Source of the DNA: a virus
DNA: 20,365 bases
Virus record (IMG/VR): IMGVR_UViG_3300020558_000044
Location: 1-20,365 of that record
Strand: one strand, 5' to 3'
Of the stretch, positions 1-7,996 are shown piece by piece; position 1 is the stretch's first letter, and each line of letters starts with the position of its first letter. Position numbers and translations under genes: made by a program. The notes beneath the pieces were generated by a model that was given only the letters and a program-made list of their open reading frames with translations, had not been told where the DNA came from and did no database searches.

Positions 1-419
1 TAAGTTATAATTTAATGGGGCCCAATGCATTACCTCAAGTTTGGGCTACTGCATTTATTTTTAAAAAAACTGAAAAAACAAAAAGTTTTTTTAATTTAAT
101 TGAAAGAATACAATTAAATTACAATTATTATAGAGTATTATTTGGAATAAGAGAACAAAATTTTAGAAATGATTTTGCATTCAGTATGGCAAATATTATA
201 CTCAATGGATATACAATTGATCCTACGATTAATTTTCCTTGGGCAATCTTTACTATAGAAGACACTCTATTCAAAATAGAATTACACAAAACTTTTTTTG
301 TTGCAAGATTAAAAAATACCGCACCAATACTACCTATACAAAATATTCATTTTATGGATAAGGATTATTTACAATCTGACGATTTTACTTATTTTATAGA
401 GAAAATACTAAATGAGTAA
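1..419 (+). CDS. glycosyltransferase-like protein, C-terminal part (truncated by window edge)
   Basis: The reading frame is open to the first base of the window (codons from base 3 on), so the ATG at 15 is probably internal and the gene starts upstream. What remains looks like the C-terminal half of the same family as the next gene. NALPQVWATAFIFKKTEKTKSFF here matches NLPNVYNGLMYFRKTVEAEKFF in the neighbour in spacing and hydrophobic pattern, followed in both by an Ile-rich helix. I infer a nucleotide-sugar transferase-like fold from the neighbour, because no catalytic motif lies in this part. The stop overlaps the next start by 8 bases, so the two are translated as a unit. It may be a tandem duplicate of the next gene. 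Confidence 0.5.
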   Translation, partial: SYNLMGPNALPQVWATAFIFKKTEKTKSFFNLIERIQLNYNYYRVLFGIREQNFRNDFAFSMANIILNGYTIDPTINFPWAIFTIEDTLFKIELHKTFFVARLKNTAPILPIQNIHFMDKDYLQSDDFTYFIEKILNE

Positions 420-1278
420 TATAGGATTTCTGACTATTGCTCAAAATAATAGAAATACAAATTATTTAAAATTGGCCTACCTACAAGCAATGAATATCAA
501 ATTGTTACATCCTGAATACCAATATGCAGTAATTGTGGACAAAAATACTTTAAATCAATTAACTAGTAAAATGCAAAAAGTATTCGACCATGTAATAAAT
601 TTGCCCATTGATTATGCAGAAAATGATGAATTAAAATACGCAAATGAGGTAAATGTTTTTAGATTAACTCCTTTTAAGGAAACTTTTAAAGTAGAAAGTG
701 ATTTACTCTTTACTAGACCTGTAAACAATTGGATATCTGCATTAAGATTAAAATCTATAGTACTAAGCTATGGATGTAAAAATTATAAAAATATGTTATC
801 TAATAATTTAAATTACAGACAAATTTTTGTTAATAATAATTTACCAAATGTTTATAATGGGTTAATGTATTTTAGAAAAACTGTAGAAGCAGAGAAGTTT
901 TTTCTATTAGCAGAGAAAATTTTGATAAATTGGACAATTATTAAAGATCAACTTATTGGTTGTACAGAAGACAAACCTAGTACAGATGTACTCTATGCAT
1001 TAACGGCAAAAATATTTAAATTAGAAAATTGCACTATGCCTAGTTTAGATTTTTTTAACTTTATACATATGCCTATAGACACAATGGATTGGGGAAAAGA
1101 TAAAGAAGGTTGGACTAATAAAATGTCACACGAAAAAGATAATTTTATGATTAGAATAGGTAATTTAAATCAATATTATCCAGTTCATTATCAAGATAAA
1201 AAATTTTGTGACGATAATATAATTGAATGGTATGAGGAAAAATATGAACAGTTGGGACGAATTAATAAAAGCCTTTGA
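412..1278 (+). CDS. glycosyltransferase-like protein (GT-A type, phage family)
   Basis: 288 residues. The N-terminus (FLTIAQ, then YLKLAYLQAMNIK and YAVIVD at about 39-43) reads like the first strands and helices of a GT-A sugar transferase. KVESDLLF (about 93-100) sits where these enzymes carry the metal-binding acidic motif; it is E-S-D rather than a classical D-x-D. NLPNVYNGLMYFRKT (about 144-158) is the probable acceptor-side region shared with the preceding truncated gene. From memory, proteins of this shape occur in T4-like marine phages and are usually called hypothetical or glycosyltransferase. Donor and acceptor are unknown. The start overlaps the upstream stop by 8 bases, and the 3' end overlaps the following gene by 35 bases. 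Confidence 0.55.
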   Translation: MSNIGFLTIAQNNRNTNYLKLAYLQAMNIKLLHPEYQYAVIVDKNTLNQLTSKMQKVFDHVINLPIDYAENDELKYANEVNVFRLTPFKETFKVESDLLFTRPVNNWISALRLKSIVLSYGCKNYKNMLSNNLNYRQIFVNNNLPNVYNGLMYFRKTVEAEKFFLLAEKILINWTIIKDQLIGCTEDKPSTDVLYALTAKIFKLENCTMPSLDFFNFIHMPIDTMDWGKDKEGWTNKMSHEKDNFMIRIGNLNQYYPVHYQDKKFCDDNIIEWYEEKYEQLGRINKSL

Positions 1279-1606
1279 CTTAGGATTAATAGACGGAGAA
1301 AAAGAAGTTGAATACCAACATAGATTGTATTATGATGTGTCTGGGAACATTATCAAAACTACAGCATTTAAATCAGATCCTATCTATGACCAACCATTTA
1401 TAATTATTGATCAAGTACCAAACAATTTATTCGAATATAAGATTAAAAATAATAAGTTAGTAAAAAACACTATTAGTAATCAACAGATACATGGACTAGT
1501 AAAAGCTCAGTCTGGCTTTAAAGTGGTATTAAATAACCCAGCATTATTACTTTTCCATGACGAAGTCTTTAATGAAACTGAATATTATGACCTTAGAAAT
1601 AATTAA
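1244..1606 (+). CDS. conserved phage protein of unknown function
   Basis: 120 residues from the ATG at 1244, chosen because GAGGA lies just upstream at a good distance; the TTG at 1223 in the same frame has no such signal. The protein is acidic at its N-terminus (MNSWDELIKAFD) and then alternates hydrophobic and polar residues in likely beta strands (HRLYYDVSGNIIKTTAF, PFIIIDQV, LFEYKIKNNKLVK). I see no catalytic motif, signal peptide or membrane segment. It overlaps glycosyltransferase-like genes on both sides (35 bases upstream, 20 downstream), so it probably works with that pathway. I do not recognise a family. Confidence 0.6.
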   Translation: MNSWDELIKAFDLGLIDGEKEVEYQHRLYYDVSGNIIKTTAFKSDPIYDQPFIIIDQVPNNLFEYKIKNNKLVKNTISNQQIHGLVKAQSGFKVVLNNPALLLFHDEVFNETEYYDLRNN

Positions 1607-2489
1607 TATTAGCGATTTAGACTGTATTTTTTTAACATACGACGAACCTAAAAAAGAAGAATTTTGGATACAAATACAAAATTTAATCCCATGGGTTAAA
1701 CGAGTTGATGGGGTTCGAGGGTCAGATTCAGCTCATAAGGCGGCTGCTAGTGCAAGTGAAACTGATAGATTTATTGTGATTGATGGTGATAATATTCCTG
1801 ACCCATCGTTTTTTAAAAAAACATTAACATTAAATAATCAAAGTAAAGATTATGTTTTTAGATGGAAAGCCCGTAATGTCATTAATGAGCTAACATACGG
1901 TAATGGTGGTATAAGCTGTTGGACAAAAAATTTTGTAAACAGTATGAAAACTCATGAAAATACAGATGGCCAAGATTACACTAAATTTGAATTTTGTTAT
2001 AATAAAAATTATGTTTCAATGCACGATTGTTTTAGCACTACTTATCCAAACGCAACTCCTTATCAAGCTTGGAGAGCAGGATTTAGAGAGGGAGTTAAAC
2101 TTTGTTTAAATAAGGGAGTAAAACCTAATATTAATAACTTTAAACAAAATATTCACATAAGAAATTACGAATTACTAAGTATATGGCATAATATAGGTCA
2201 AGATATTGAAAATGGTTGGTGGGCCATTTATGGAGCAAGATTGGGAACTTATTTAACACTACTAAGACAGTGGGATTATACCAAAGTTCAAAGCTTTGAT
2301 GAACTAAAAGCTCTTTGGAATAGTTTTAGTAAAGATACCCAATACGCTTGCGAAAGTTTAGGAAAAACGCTAAAATTGAAGCTAAATTTACCCATAGTAG
2401 AAATGAATGCCGAACAAAGTAAATTCTTTAAGTCTTTTTATGCTAAACAACATACAAATAAAGGTATAATGGAATTCGATAAACCGTAA
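1587..2489 (+). CDS. glycosyltransferase-like protein with DGD metal site
   Basis: 300 residues from the ATG at 1587 (MTLEIINISDLD). An upstream ATG at 1557 is in frame but would overlap the previous gene much further. DCIFLTYDEP (12-21) is the usual first strand of this phage glycosyltransferase group, HKAAASASETDRF precedes the core, and VIDGDNI (64-70) gives a clear D66-G-D68 motif that would bind the metal and sugar-nucleotide diphosphate. The C-terminal module has YQAWRAGFREGVKL (159-172), shared with the two-module protein at 4354-5457. The stop TAA overlaps the next ATG by one base. I am fairly confident of a GT-A-type sugar transferase; the substrate is not visible. Confidence 0.6.
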   Translation: MTLEIINISDLDCIFLTYDEPKKEEFWIQIQNLIPWVKRVDGVRGSDSAHKAAASASETDRFIVIDGDNIPDPSFFKKTLTLNNQSKDYVFRWKARNVINELTYGNGGISCWTKNFVNSMKTHENTDGQDYTKFEFCYNKNYVSMHDCFSTTYPNATPYQAWRAGFREGVKLCLNKGVKPNINNFKQNIHIRNYELLSIWHNIGQDIENGWWAIYGARLGTYLTLLRQWDYTKVQSFDELKALWNSFSKDTQYACESLGKTLKLKLNLPIVEMNAEQSKFFKSFYAKQHTNKGIMEFDKP

Positions 2490-3319
2490 TGAAAAGAATA
2501 CAAGTATTCGGGGGCCTAGGATATATAGGTTCTAATTATGTAACCCATACACCTAATTGTATAGTAAATTTAAAAATAGACTATACAGTTTACCCATCTG
2601 CTACTGATATAGTTTATTTTATTAGTACTGTGTCTAACTATAATGTATTAACAGATCCATACTTAGATATTGACACAAACTTGATACTTTTAATTCAAAT
2701 CTTAGAGCAGTGTAAAAACAAAAATATTACATTTAATTTTATTAGTAGTTGGTTTGTCTATGGGGACACTATTGTGCCTGCAGACGAATCATCTGCCTGT
2801 AACCCTAAGGGATTTTATAGTATTACTAAAAGAACAGCAGAACAATTACTAATTTCCTATTGTAATACTTTTAACATAAAATATAGAATAATACGATTAG
2901 CTAATGTGGTGGGCGGACATGATCCTAAAGCTACTGCACAAAAAAATGCTCTAACTTTTATGATTAAAGAATTAAAACAAGGTAGAAATATAAATTTATA
3001 CGATAATGGTAATTTGTATCGTGATTATATCCACAACAATGATGTTGCTGCTGCAATTAATCTTATCTTAGATAAAGGTAATATTAATGAAATATATAAT
3101 GTGAGCAATGGTGTTCCTTATATGTTTAAAGATATAATATATTCTGCTTACAAATTAATAAAAAATCCAGGAAAAATTATACCTATTGAAGTTCCTAAAT
3201 TCCACCAAACTGTACAAGTATACAGTATGTGGATTAAAAATGATAAACTAAAAAAATTAGGATATGTGCCTAACTATGATATGGATAAAATTGTACGAGA
3301 TTTAGTTTTTAACTCATGA
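2489..3319 (+). CDS. NAD-dependent sugar epimerase/dehydratase (extended SDR)
   Basis: 276 residues. The N-terminal Rossmann motif G8-x-x-G11-x-x-G14 (VFGGLGYIGS) binds NAD(P). The catalytic Y110-x-x-x-K114 is in GFYSITKRTAEQL, with a Ser pair at 86-87 (ISSWFVYG) supplying the third catalytic residue. RLANVVGG and RDYIHNNDVAAAI are typical of nucleotide-sugar epimerases and dehydratases such as GalE/RmlB relatives. At 276 residues it is somewhat shorter than the usual 310-340. It would change the sugar of an NDP-sugar in the cytoplasm, feeding the glycosyltransferases on either side. It starts inside the previous stop (TAATG) and ends with an ATGA overlap. Exact substrate cannot be told. Confidence 0.8.
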   Translation: MKRIQVFGGLGYIGSNYVTHTPNCIVNLKIDYTVYPSATDIVYFISTVSNYNVLTDPYLDIDTNLILLIQILEQCKNKNITFNFISSWFVYGDTIVPADESSACNPKGFYSITKRTAEQLLISYCNTFNIKYRIIRLANVVGGHDPKATAQKNALTFMIKELKQGRNINLYDNGNLYRDYIHNNDVAAAINLILDKGNINEIYNVSNGVPYMFKDIIYSAYKLIKNPGKIIPIEVPKFHQTVQVYSMWIKNDKLKKLGYVPNYDMDKIVRDLVFNS

Positions 3320-3879
3320 TAATAATTAAACTACAAGGGTCTTTTGATCAACATAATTATATGTTTCAAGATGAAAATTTTGAAACAATGTGGGATCAAC
3401 TTAATAATAATCTTTATTGCAAAAAAGACGACGCAACATTTATACTGCCAGTATCCATACTATCTATCTCAAATCTACAACATTCGATTAATCTAATACA
3501 TGGATTGCGGTCAATTTATTCTTTAACTAATCAAAATATTTTATTTAACTTTAGCTTAGACAATATTCCATTACATATGGATATACGAATTTTGCCTATT
3601 GAATATATAGATATGCTAGAACATGCTTGGTCTTTTATGTTAAAAAAAATTATTGTTGAGAAAAATACTTATAATGGTTTTTACCATCACGAGTTAACTA
3701 AACTTGAACATATCATTGATTATATGAATACTGGTAAAGATTTAGAAAATGATTTATTGACAAAAAGTAGAAAATATTTTTATCAAATAATTAATGAATA
3801 TGATCATGCGAATAACAAAAACTTTTGCGCAATTTTTCCTGATATGATTAATTTTTATGAGTTGTGTAGTAAATTATGA
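3316..3879 (+). CDS. protein of unknown function in the glycan gene cluster
   Basis: 187 residues with an ATGA overlap at both ends, so it is translationally coupled to the epimerase before it and the dCMP deaminase after it. The N-terminal half has short hydrophobic strands (MIIIKLQGSF, FILPVSILSI, ILFNFSL) and the C-terminal half is probably helical and rich in Tyr, Asn and Lys. I see no nucleotide-binding or metal motif and no membrane segment. I do not recognise it. Its position suggests an accessory role in sugar metabolism, but that is inference from neighbours only. Confidence 0.55.
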   Translation: MIIIKLQGSFDQHNYMFQDENFETMWDQLNNNLYCKKDDATFILPVSILSISNLQHSINLIHGLRSIYSLTNQNILFNFSLDNIPLHMDIRILPIEYIDMLEHAWSFMLKKIIVEKNTYNGFYHHELTKLEHIIDYMNTGKDLENDLLTKSRKYFYQIINEYDHANNKNFCAIFPDMINFYELCSKL

Positions 3880-4361
3880 AATCTAAATTCATAAAACTTT
3901 TTTCTGATATAGCTAGTAGAACTGCAGAAATGAGCAGTGCCAAACGCCTGAAGGTTGGTGCTATAATTGTTAAAGATGATAGAATAATTAGTTTGGGTTA
4001 CAACGGAATGCCTGCAGGTTGGGATAATAACTGTGAATATAAAGACTACGCTCCTACTTCAGACCGCACTGAATCTGACCACGAATATCCATTAAAAGAT
4101 GAGCAAGGACAATATAGACTCAAAACACGCCCTGAAGTATTACATGCAGAAATGAATGCATTAATGAAATTAGCTAAAAGCACTGAAAGTGGGGAGAATG
4201 CAAGTCTTTTTATTACTCATGCTCCCTGTTTAGAATGCGCTAAAGGTATATATCAATCTGGCATTAAAGAAATCTATTATAGAGATCAGTATAGGTCTAC
4301 ATCTGGATTAGAGTTTCTACAAAATTGTGGAATTAATATTACTAAAGTGTCAGATGTTTGA
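3876..4361 (+). CDS. deoxycytidylate (dCMP) deaminase
   Basis: 161 residues. It converts dCMP to dUMP, the substrate of thymidylate synthase. H90-A-E92 (VLHAEMNAL) carries one zinc ligand and the catalytic glutamate; P117-C118-L-E-C121 carries the other two zinc ligands. SAKRLKVGAIIVKDDRIISLGYNGMP (about 20-45) is the substrate-binding part typical of the T4 Cd and ComEB family, and the length fits. Genes for the next steps of dTMP synthesis (thyA and dihydrofolate reductase) lie 2-3 kb away on the opposite strand. It is an odd member of a cluster of sugar genes, to which it is coupled by ATGA overlap upstream and an 8-base overlap downstream. Confidence 0.9.
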   Translation: MKSKFIKLFSDIASRTAEMSSAKRLKVGAIIVKDDRIISLGYNGMPAGWDNNCEYKDYAPTSDRTESDHEYPLKDEQGQYRLKTRPEVLHAEMNALMKLAKSTESGENASLFITHAPCLECAKGIYQSGIKEIYYRDQYRSTSGLEFLQNCGINITKVSDV

Positions 4362-5457
4362 TATTGCTATAATTAAATTAATTAACAATGATAAAGTAAT
4401 TAATGAGTTATTAAACAGATTTCCTTTCGCCAAAGTTTTTGAAAAACAAGATAATCAACTTAATTTAATTAAAGATATAGTTAATTGGGCCAGAACAGAA
4501 TATGTTTGGATCTTAAGTGATATTAATGATTATACATATTTCGATTTATATTTCATACCTGTGCCTGATCAAAAATATCAAGTACATGCTTGGCCCAATG
4601 ATGATTATAATTATCACACATTTTTAGTGCCAGTAAATTATTTTAAAAATCAATTTACAATTCAAGATTTAAATCAATATAAACATGTTAATTGGCATGA
4701 TACTTTTATTCATAAAGATACAAATGTAAAAAATAATTTAGAACCATTAGACATTTTTTATGTTAGTAACGGTGAACCCTATGCTAAAATTAATTATCAG
4801 TGTGCTTCATCTATCATTAATAGACCTATAACTTGGATAAAGAATATTAATAGTAGAACAAAAGCATTGCAATATGCAGCAGAATTATCTTTGACTGAAT
4901 GGTTTTTCGTTATACCAGCTAAGTTGCAAATAACAAAAGATTTTAATTGGGATTGGCATCCAATTTTATATCCTATGTTACAATATTATAAACATCCCAA
5001 AGATCTAAAACATTTTGTGTTTACAGCTAAAAATCCATTGAATAAATTAGAATATGGGCATATGGCATTAGTTGCTTATAATAAGAGTTTGGTATTAGAT
5101 ACTAATGATCCAGGACTAGACTTTACTTTAAGTAAACCATACGAATCTATCCCTATTAATAGTGGTATTGCAAATTTTAATTTAGATCCACTAACAACTT
5201 GGCGCACTGCTTTTAGAGAAGTTATAAAATTAAGCTATTATAATAAAACACTGCCAGATAAATGTACTCAAGAAAGATTAGAAACCTGGATATCAAAAGC
5301 TGACGGGTTAAATGCAGAGTGGTGTCTATTGGGTGCAAAAGACGCTATAGAATATTTTAATTCTGTCCATGGAGATTATGCATCAATATTAAAATCATAC
5401 AATTGGCAATGGACAGACAATTATGCTAAACAAAAAGGATATAAATTATGGAATTAA
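4354..5457 (+). CDS. two-module glycosyltransferase-like protein lacking the DGD motif
   Basis: 367 residues from the ATG at 4354; a GTG at 4327 is in frame but would overlap the deaminase more. Two repeated modules are visible. In the first, TEYVWILSDINDY (48-60) and WPNDDYNYHTFLVPV. In the second, PLDIFYVSNGEP (131-142), then TEWFFVIPAKLQI (181-193), then TTWRTAFREVIKLSYYNK (281-298). The second module aligns with the protein at 1587-2489 throughout (DCIFLTYDEP, TDRFIVIDGDNI, YQAWRAGFREGVKL), but VIDGD has become VIPAK, so the metal-binding acids are gone there. The first module keeps acids (S-D-I-N-D). It could be a transferase using the first module, or a non-catalytic partner of the DGD protein. 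Confidence 0.55.
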   Translation: MFDIAIIKLINNDKVINELLNRFPFAKVFEKQDNQLNLIKDIVNWARTEYVWILSDINDYTYFDLYFIPVPDQKYQVHAWPNDDYNYHTFLVPVNYFKNQFTIQDLNQYKHVNWHDTFIHKDTNVKNNLEPLDIFYVSNGEPYAKINYQCASSIINRPITWIKNINSRTKALQYAAELSLTEWFFVIPAKLQITKDFNWDWHPILYPMLQYYKHPKDLKHFVFTAKNPLNKLEYGHMALVAYNKSLVLDTNDPGLDFTLSKPYESIPINSGIANFNLDPLTTWRTAFREVIKLSYYNKTLPDKCTQERLETWISKADGLNAEWCLLGAKDAIEYFNSVHGDYASILKSYNWQWTDNYAKQKGYKLWN

Positions 5458-5990
5458 ATAAAGATTGTTTTAGTTCTGGACAAATAACTAGCAAGTTATG
5501 GTTATGTAAAAAGTTAGAAGATTTAAATTGGGAGTCAGATAATACCGCTATATACGGAGGTTGGCAGGGCATGTTAGCTTTTTTACTTTTATCCCGAGGC
5601 AAATTTAAAGTTAAAAAGATTAGAAGTTACGACATAGAACCTAAATGTGAACCTATTGCCGATGCAATGAATGAAAATTGGGTCATTAACAATTGGCAGT
5701 TTAAAGCTTTTACCAAAGATTGTAATCTAATTATACCAGACAGTGATTTAATAATTAACACTGCTACAGAACATTTTGATAGTGACCGATGGTTTCAAAA
5801 TATTCCGTCGGGAACAAGAGTAATACTACAAAGTAATAATATGAAAAGAGACGATCATAATAATACAGTAGATAATTTAGACCAATTTAAGGAACGCTAT
5901 CGTCTTAACGATGTTTTATTAGCAGAAAAGATTAATTTTAGATACCCAACATGGTTTTTTGATAGATTTATGTTAATTGGTATTAAGTGA
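5448..5990 (+). CDS. class I SAM-dependent methyltransferase-like protein
   Basis: 180 residues. TAIYGGWQGMLAFLLLSRG (33-51) has the form of motif I, the glycine-rich SAM loop. IRSYDIEPKC (58-67) would be the second strand, whose acid (D62 or E64) holds the SAM ribose. INTATEHF (103-110) fits the motif IV region and RVILQSNNM the fifth strand. This is a short, single-domain enzyme. From memory, similar stand-alone methyltransferases occur in T4-like marine phages; the methyl acceptor (sugar, protein or small molecule) is unknown. The start overlaps the upstream gene by 10 bases, with AGGA a little upstream. It is the last gene of the + strand unit and its last 18 bases overlap the convergent gene. 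Confidence 0.6.
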   Translation: MELNKDCFSSGQITSKLWLCKKLEDLNWESDNTAIYGGWQGMLAFLLLSRGKFKVKKIRSYDIEPKCEPIADAMNENWVINNWQFKAFTKDCNLIIPDSDLIINTATEHFDSDRWFQNIPSGTRVILQSNNMKRDDHNNTVDNLDQFKERYRLNDVLLAEKINFRYPTWFFDRFMLIGIK

Positions 5991-6230
5991 ATTACTAAAT
6001 TTTAGCAAAAAATAAGTAGCTGATTCTTCTGTTAAGTTCGCAATAATACTAACTTTTTGCTGAAAAGTATGTCTATCTGCATTACAATACCAAACAGGAG
6101 TTTCTAATGCATGCTGCATAACCCATTGGCCTTTTTCACTTTTTTCAAATTTATATAATGGTTCTGCTACATAAATTTCAATATCTTCCACATCACTCAT
6201 GTAAAACTCATGCACAACTATTTTTTTCAT
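5973..6230 (-). CDS. small conserved phage protein of unknown function
   Basis: 85 residues, rich in acidic and aromatic positions (EFYMSDVEDIEIYVAEPLYKF, WVMQHALETPVWY). It lies two bases downstream of the thyA stop, so it is probably translated from the thyA message; no good ribosome binding site is visible. It ends inside the convergent methyltransferase gene. No membrane segment or catalytic motif is seen. The pattern of conserved-looking aromatic and acidic residues suggests a real, folded protein, but I cannot assign a function. Confidence 0.6.
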   Translation of the reverse strand: MKKIVVHEFYMSDVEDIEIYVAEPLYKFEKSEKGQWVMQHALETPVWYCNADRHTFQQKVSIIANLTEESATYFLLKFSNSLNTN

Positions 6231-6232
6231 TA

Positions 6233-7132
6233 TTATACAGCCATTGGTGCTTTAATTGAATCATGACTGATATAATTATACAGCTTTATATCAGACATAG
6301 TGAACTTTGTAATGTCTTTAATATCAGGGTTTAACCACAATGTAGGTGGGGCGAAAGGCTGTCTAGATAGTTGAATTTTAACCTGTTCTACATGGTTTAG
6401 ATATATGTGTGCGTCTCCCGTAACATGTATAAACTCACCTGGTGTTAAGTCACACACTTGTGCAATCATGTGTGTTAGCAAAGAATACGATGCGATGTTA
6501 AAAGGAGAGCCTAAAAACAAATCATTTGATCGTTGATACATTTGACAACTAAGTTTTCCATTTGCAACATAGAATTGTGCAAAACAATGACAGGGAGGCA
6601 AAGCCATGTCATCTAACTCAGCTGGATTCCAAGCAGTTAAGATATGACGCCTACCATGCGGATCTTTTTTAATCCCTTCAATAAGATTAAGTAATTGGTC
6701 GATTTCATGTCTATCAGTTGCTATTCTAGTACCGCCTAGATGAGCTGGGCCCATGTCTTTTTGTTCAACATATTTACGCCAATGTCGCCATTGGACTCCA
6801 TAAACTCTACCTAGATCGCCTGGGAATTTAGCTTTAGATTTCCAGTATGGGGCAAGTGCATTTGGGGTCCAAATAGTAACTGTGCCGTCTTTGGTGCCAT
6901 GAGTAATTTCAGCTAATCTGCGTTCATCACCACTGCCTTCAATGAACCAAAGTAACTCACCTACCACTGCTTTCCAGGCTAATTTTTTTGTAGTAACTGC
7001 TGGAAATCCATCTTGAAGATTGTATCGTTGTTGCAAACCAAAGACACTAATAGTACCTGTACCAGTCCTATCATTTTTAGTAGTGCCATTGTCTAAAACA
7101 AACCGTAAAGCATTTAAATATTGATTTTCCAT
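6233..7132 (-). CDS. thyA: thymidylate synthase
   Basis: 299 residues from the ATG at 7132. An in-frame extension to 7219 lies within the upstream gene and is not part of the family. The enzyme methylates dUMP to dTMP with methylene-tetrahydrofolate. DRTGTGT (21-27) carries the phosphate-binding Arg, LPPCHCF (178-184) the nucleophile C181, and YQRSNDLFLGSPFNIASY (199-216) the dUMP and folate contacts. The C-terminal APMAV is the usual closing tail. It is a little longer than the E. coli enzyme (264), with extra residues around 125-145. It follows the dihydrofolate reductase gene by 19 bases and supplies dTMP together with the dCMP deaminase. There is no Shine-Dalgarno sequence before the ATG. 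Confidence 0.96.
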   Translation of the reverse strand: MENQYLNALRFVLDNGTTKNDRTGTGTISVFGLQQRYNLQDGFPAVTTKKLAWKAVVGELLWFIEGSGDERRLAEITHGTKDGTVTIWTPNALAPYWKSKAKFPGDLGRVYGVQWRHWRKYVEQKDMGPAHLGGTRIATDRHEIDQLLNLIEGIKKDPHGRRHILTAWNPAELDDMALPPCHCFAQFYVANGKLSCQMYQRSNDLFLGSPFNIASYSLLTHMIAQVCDLTPGEFIHVTGDAHIYLNHVEQVKIQLSRQPFAPPTLWLNPDIKDITKFTMSDIKLYNYISHDSIKAPMAV

Positions 7133-7141
7133 GTTGGATAT

Positions 7142-7168
7142 ATTATATAAATTATCTAAAGATGTCAA
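7142..7168 (-). promoter_or_regulatory. sigma70-like promoter before thyA
   Basis: On the - strand a perfect -35 box TTGACA (7163-7168) is followed after 15 bases by a perfect -10 box TATAAT (7142-7147). With 17-base spacing the -10 would be TAATAT. Transcription would start near 7135, only about three bases before the thyA ATG, and no Shine-Dalgarno sequence is present. It lies over the last codons of the reductase gene. The short 15-base spacing is the weak point. Confidence 0.45.
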
Positions 7169-7655
7169 TATTTTTATAGACCATCCAATTACAATCTTTA
7201 TCTGTACTTGCTTTAGCACTTGTTACTCTAAAGCCTAGTAAAAATTTGGATAGATCTAATTTACAATCATTCTTATATGAGCCTTTCATATGAGTAATAT
7301 GGAGTTCATCTAGGATATGTCTTGTTTGTAGTAAAAGACTAGGGCCCCCAATAATCCATACATGTAATTTAGGATAATTTTTTTGAATATTTAAAATCTT
7401 TTGATCTATATCTTCACCACTAATTGTTTTTGCCAATGAGTTGTTTAATTTGGTGTTAGTAGCTACATAGCATATGCGATTGGGTAAAGGTTTAGGCATT
7501 TTGGGATCGTCCCAAGTTCGCCTACCCATGATTACTATGTTATTAATAGTATTATCTTTAAAGTATTGGAAGTCTTCTTTATGTGTTGGCCAAGGTAATG
7601 AACCATTGAAGCCCATACCGCCCCAATAGTCCACAGCAAAAATAGCTTTGATCAT
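7152..7655 (-). CDS. folA: dihydrofolate reductase
   Basis: 167 residues, the usual length. It reduces dihydrofolate, made by ThyA, back to tetrahydrofolate with NADPH. AVDYWGGMGFNGSLPWP (7-23) is the Met20-loop region, E27 (KEDFQYF) the catalytic acid, VIMGRRTWDD (41-50) and CYVATN the cofactor-binding parts, and WIIGGPSLL (about 110-118) the family GG motif. The start overlaps the upstream stop as ATGA, so translation is probably coupled. It stands directly before thyA, the common pairing of the two genes in phages and bacteria. Confidence 0.93.
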   Translation of the reverse strand: MIKAIFAVDYWGGMGFNGSLPWPTHKEDFQYFKDNTINNIVIMGRRTWDDPKMPKPLPNRICYVATNTKLNNSLAKTISGEDIDQKILNIQKNYPKLHVWIIGGPSLLLQTRHILDELHITHMKGSYKNDCKLDLSKFLLGFRVTSAKASTDKDCNWMVYKNIDIFR

Positions 7656-7996
7656 AGTTTAAATTTATTAAGTATCCGATCAGTTTCTTGTTGAACTGTT
7701 TTTTCTATTTGGTCTATATCTATATAGAAATTTACATTTTGGATATAAAGTTCTAAAGACTCTAATTTTGTATTTAGTTCTTTTTCTACAATATCTGGAT
7801 CAGCGCCATTACTAAGTAGTTCTTTAATATTAACAGGAACTTCAGTCCCATCCTTTAGCAAAACCACTATTTTTTCTAACACATGGATGGGAACTTCTTT
7901 TTTCTCTACTTCCTTAATAATTTTACGCCAGGAACTTTTCTTACTTAATTTAATTAACCTTGCTTGCTGTCTTTTTGGTTTTTCTTGTTTTGACAT
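7652..7996 (-). CDS. basic/helical protein of unknown function
   Basis: 114 residues from the ATG at 7996; an in-frame ATG at 8032 would add 12 residues and deepen the overlap with the upstream gene. Neither start has a clear Shine-Dalgarno sequence. The first 30 residues are very basic (KPKRQQARLIKLSKKSSWRK). The rest alternates charged helices, including a segment with heptad-like spacing (IVEKELNTKLESLELYIQN) and an acidic-basic C-terminus. This looks like a nucleic-acid- or protein-binding adapter, but that is a guess from composition. It is coupled to dihydrofolate reductase by ATGA. Confidence 0.5.
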   Translation of the reverse strand: MSKQEKPKRQQARLIKLSKKSSWRKIIKEVEKKEVPIHVLEKIVVLLKDGTEVPVNIKELLSNGADPDIVEKELNTKLESLELYIQNVNFYIDIDQIEKTVQQETDRILNKFKL

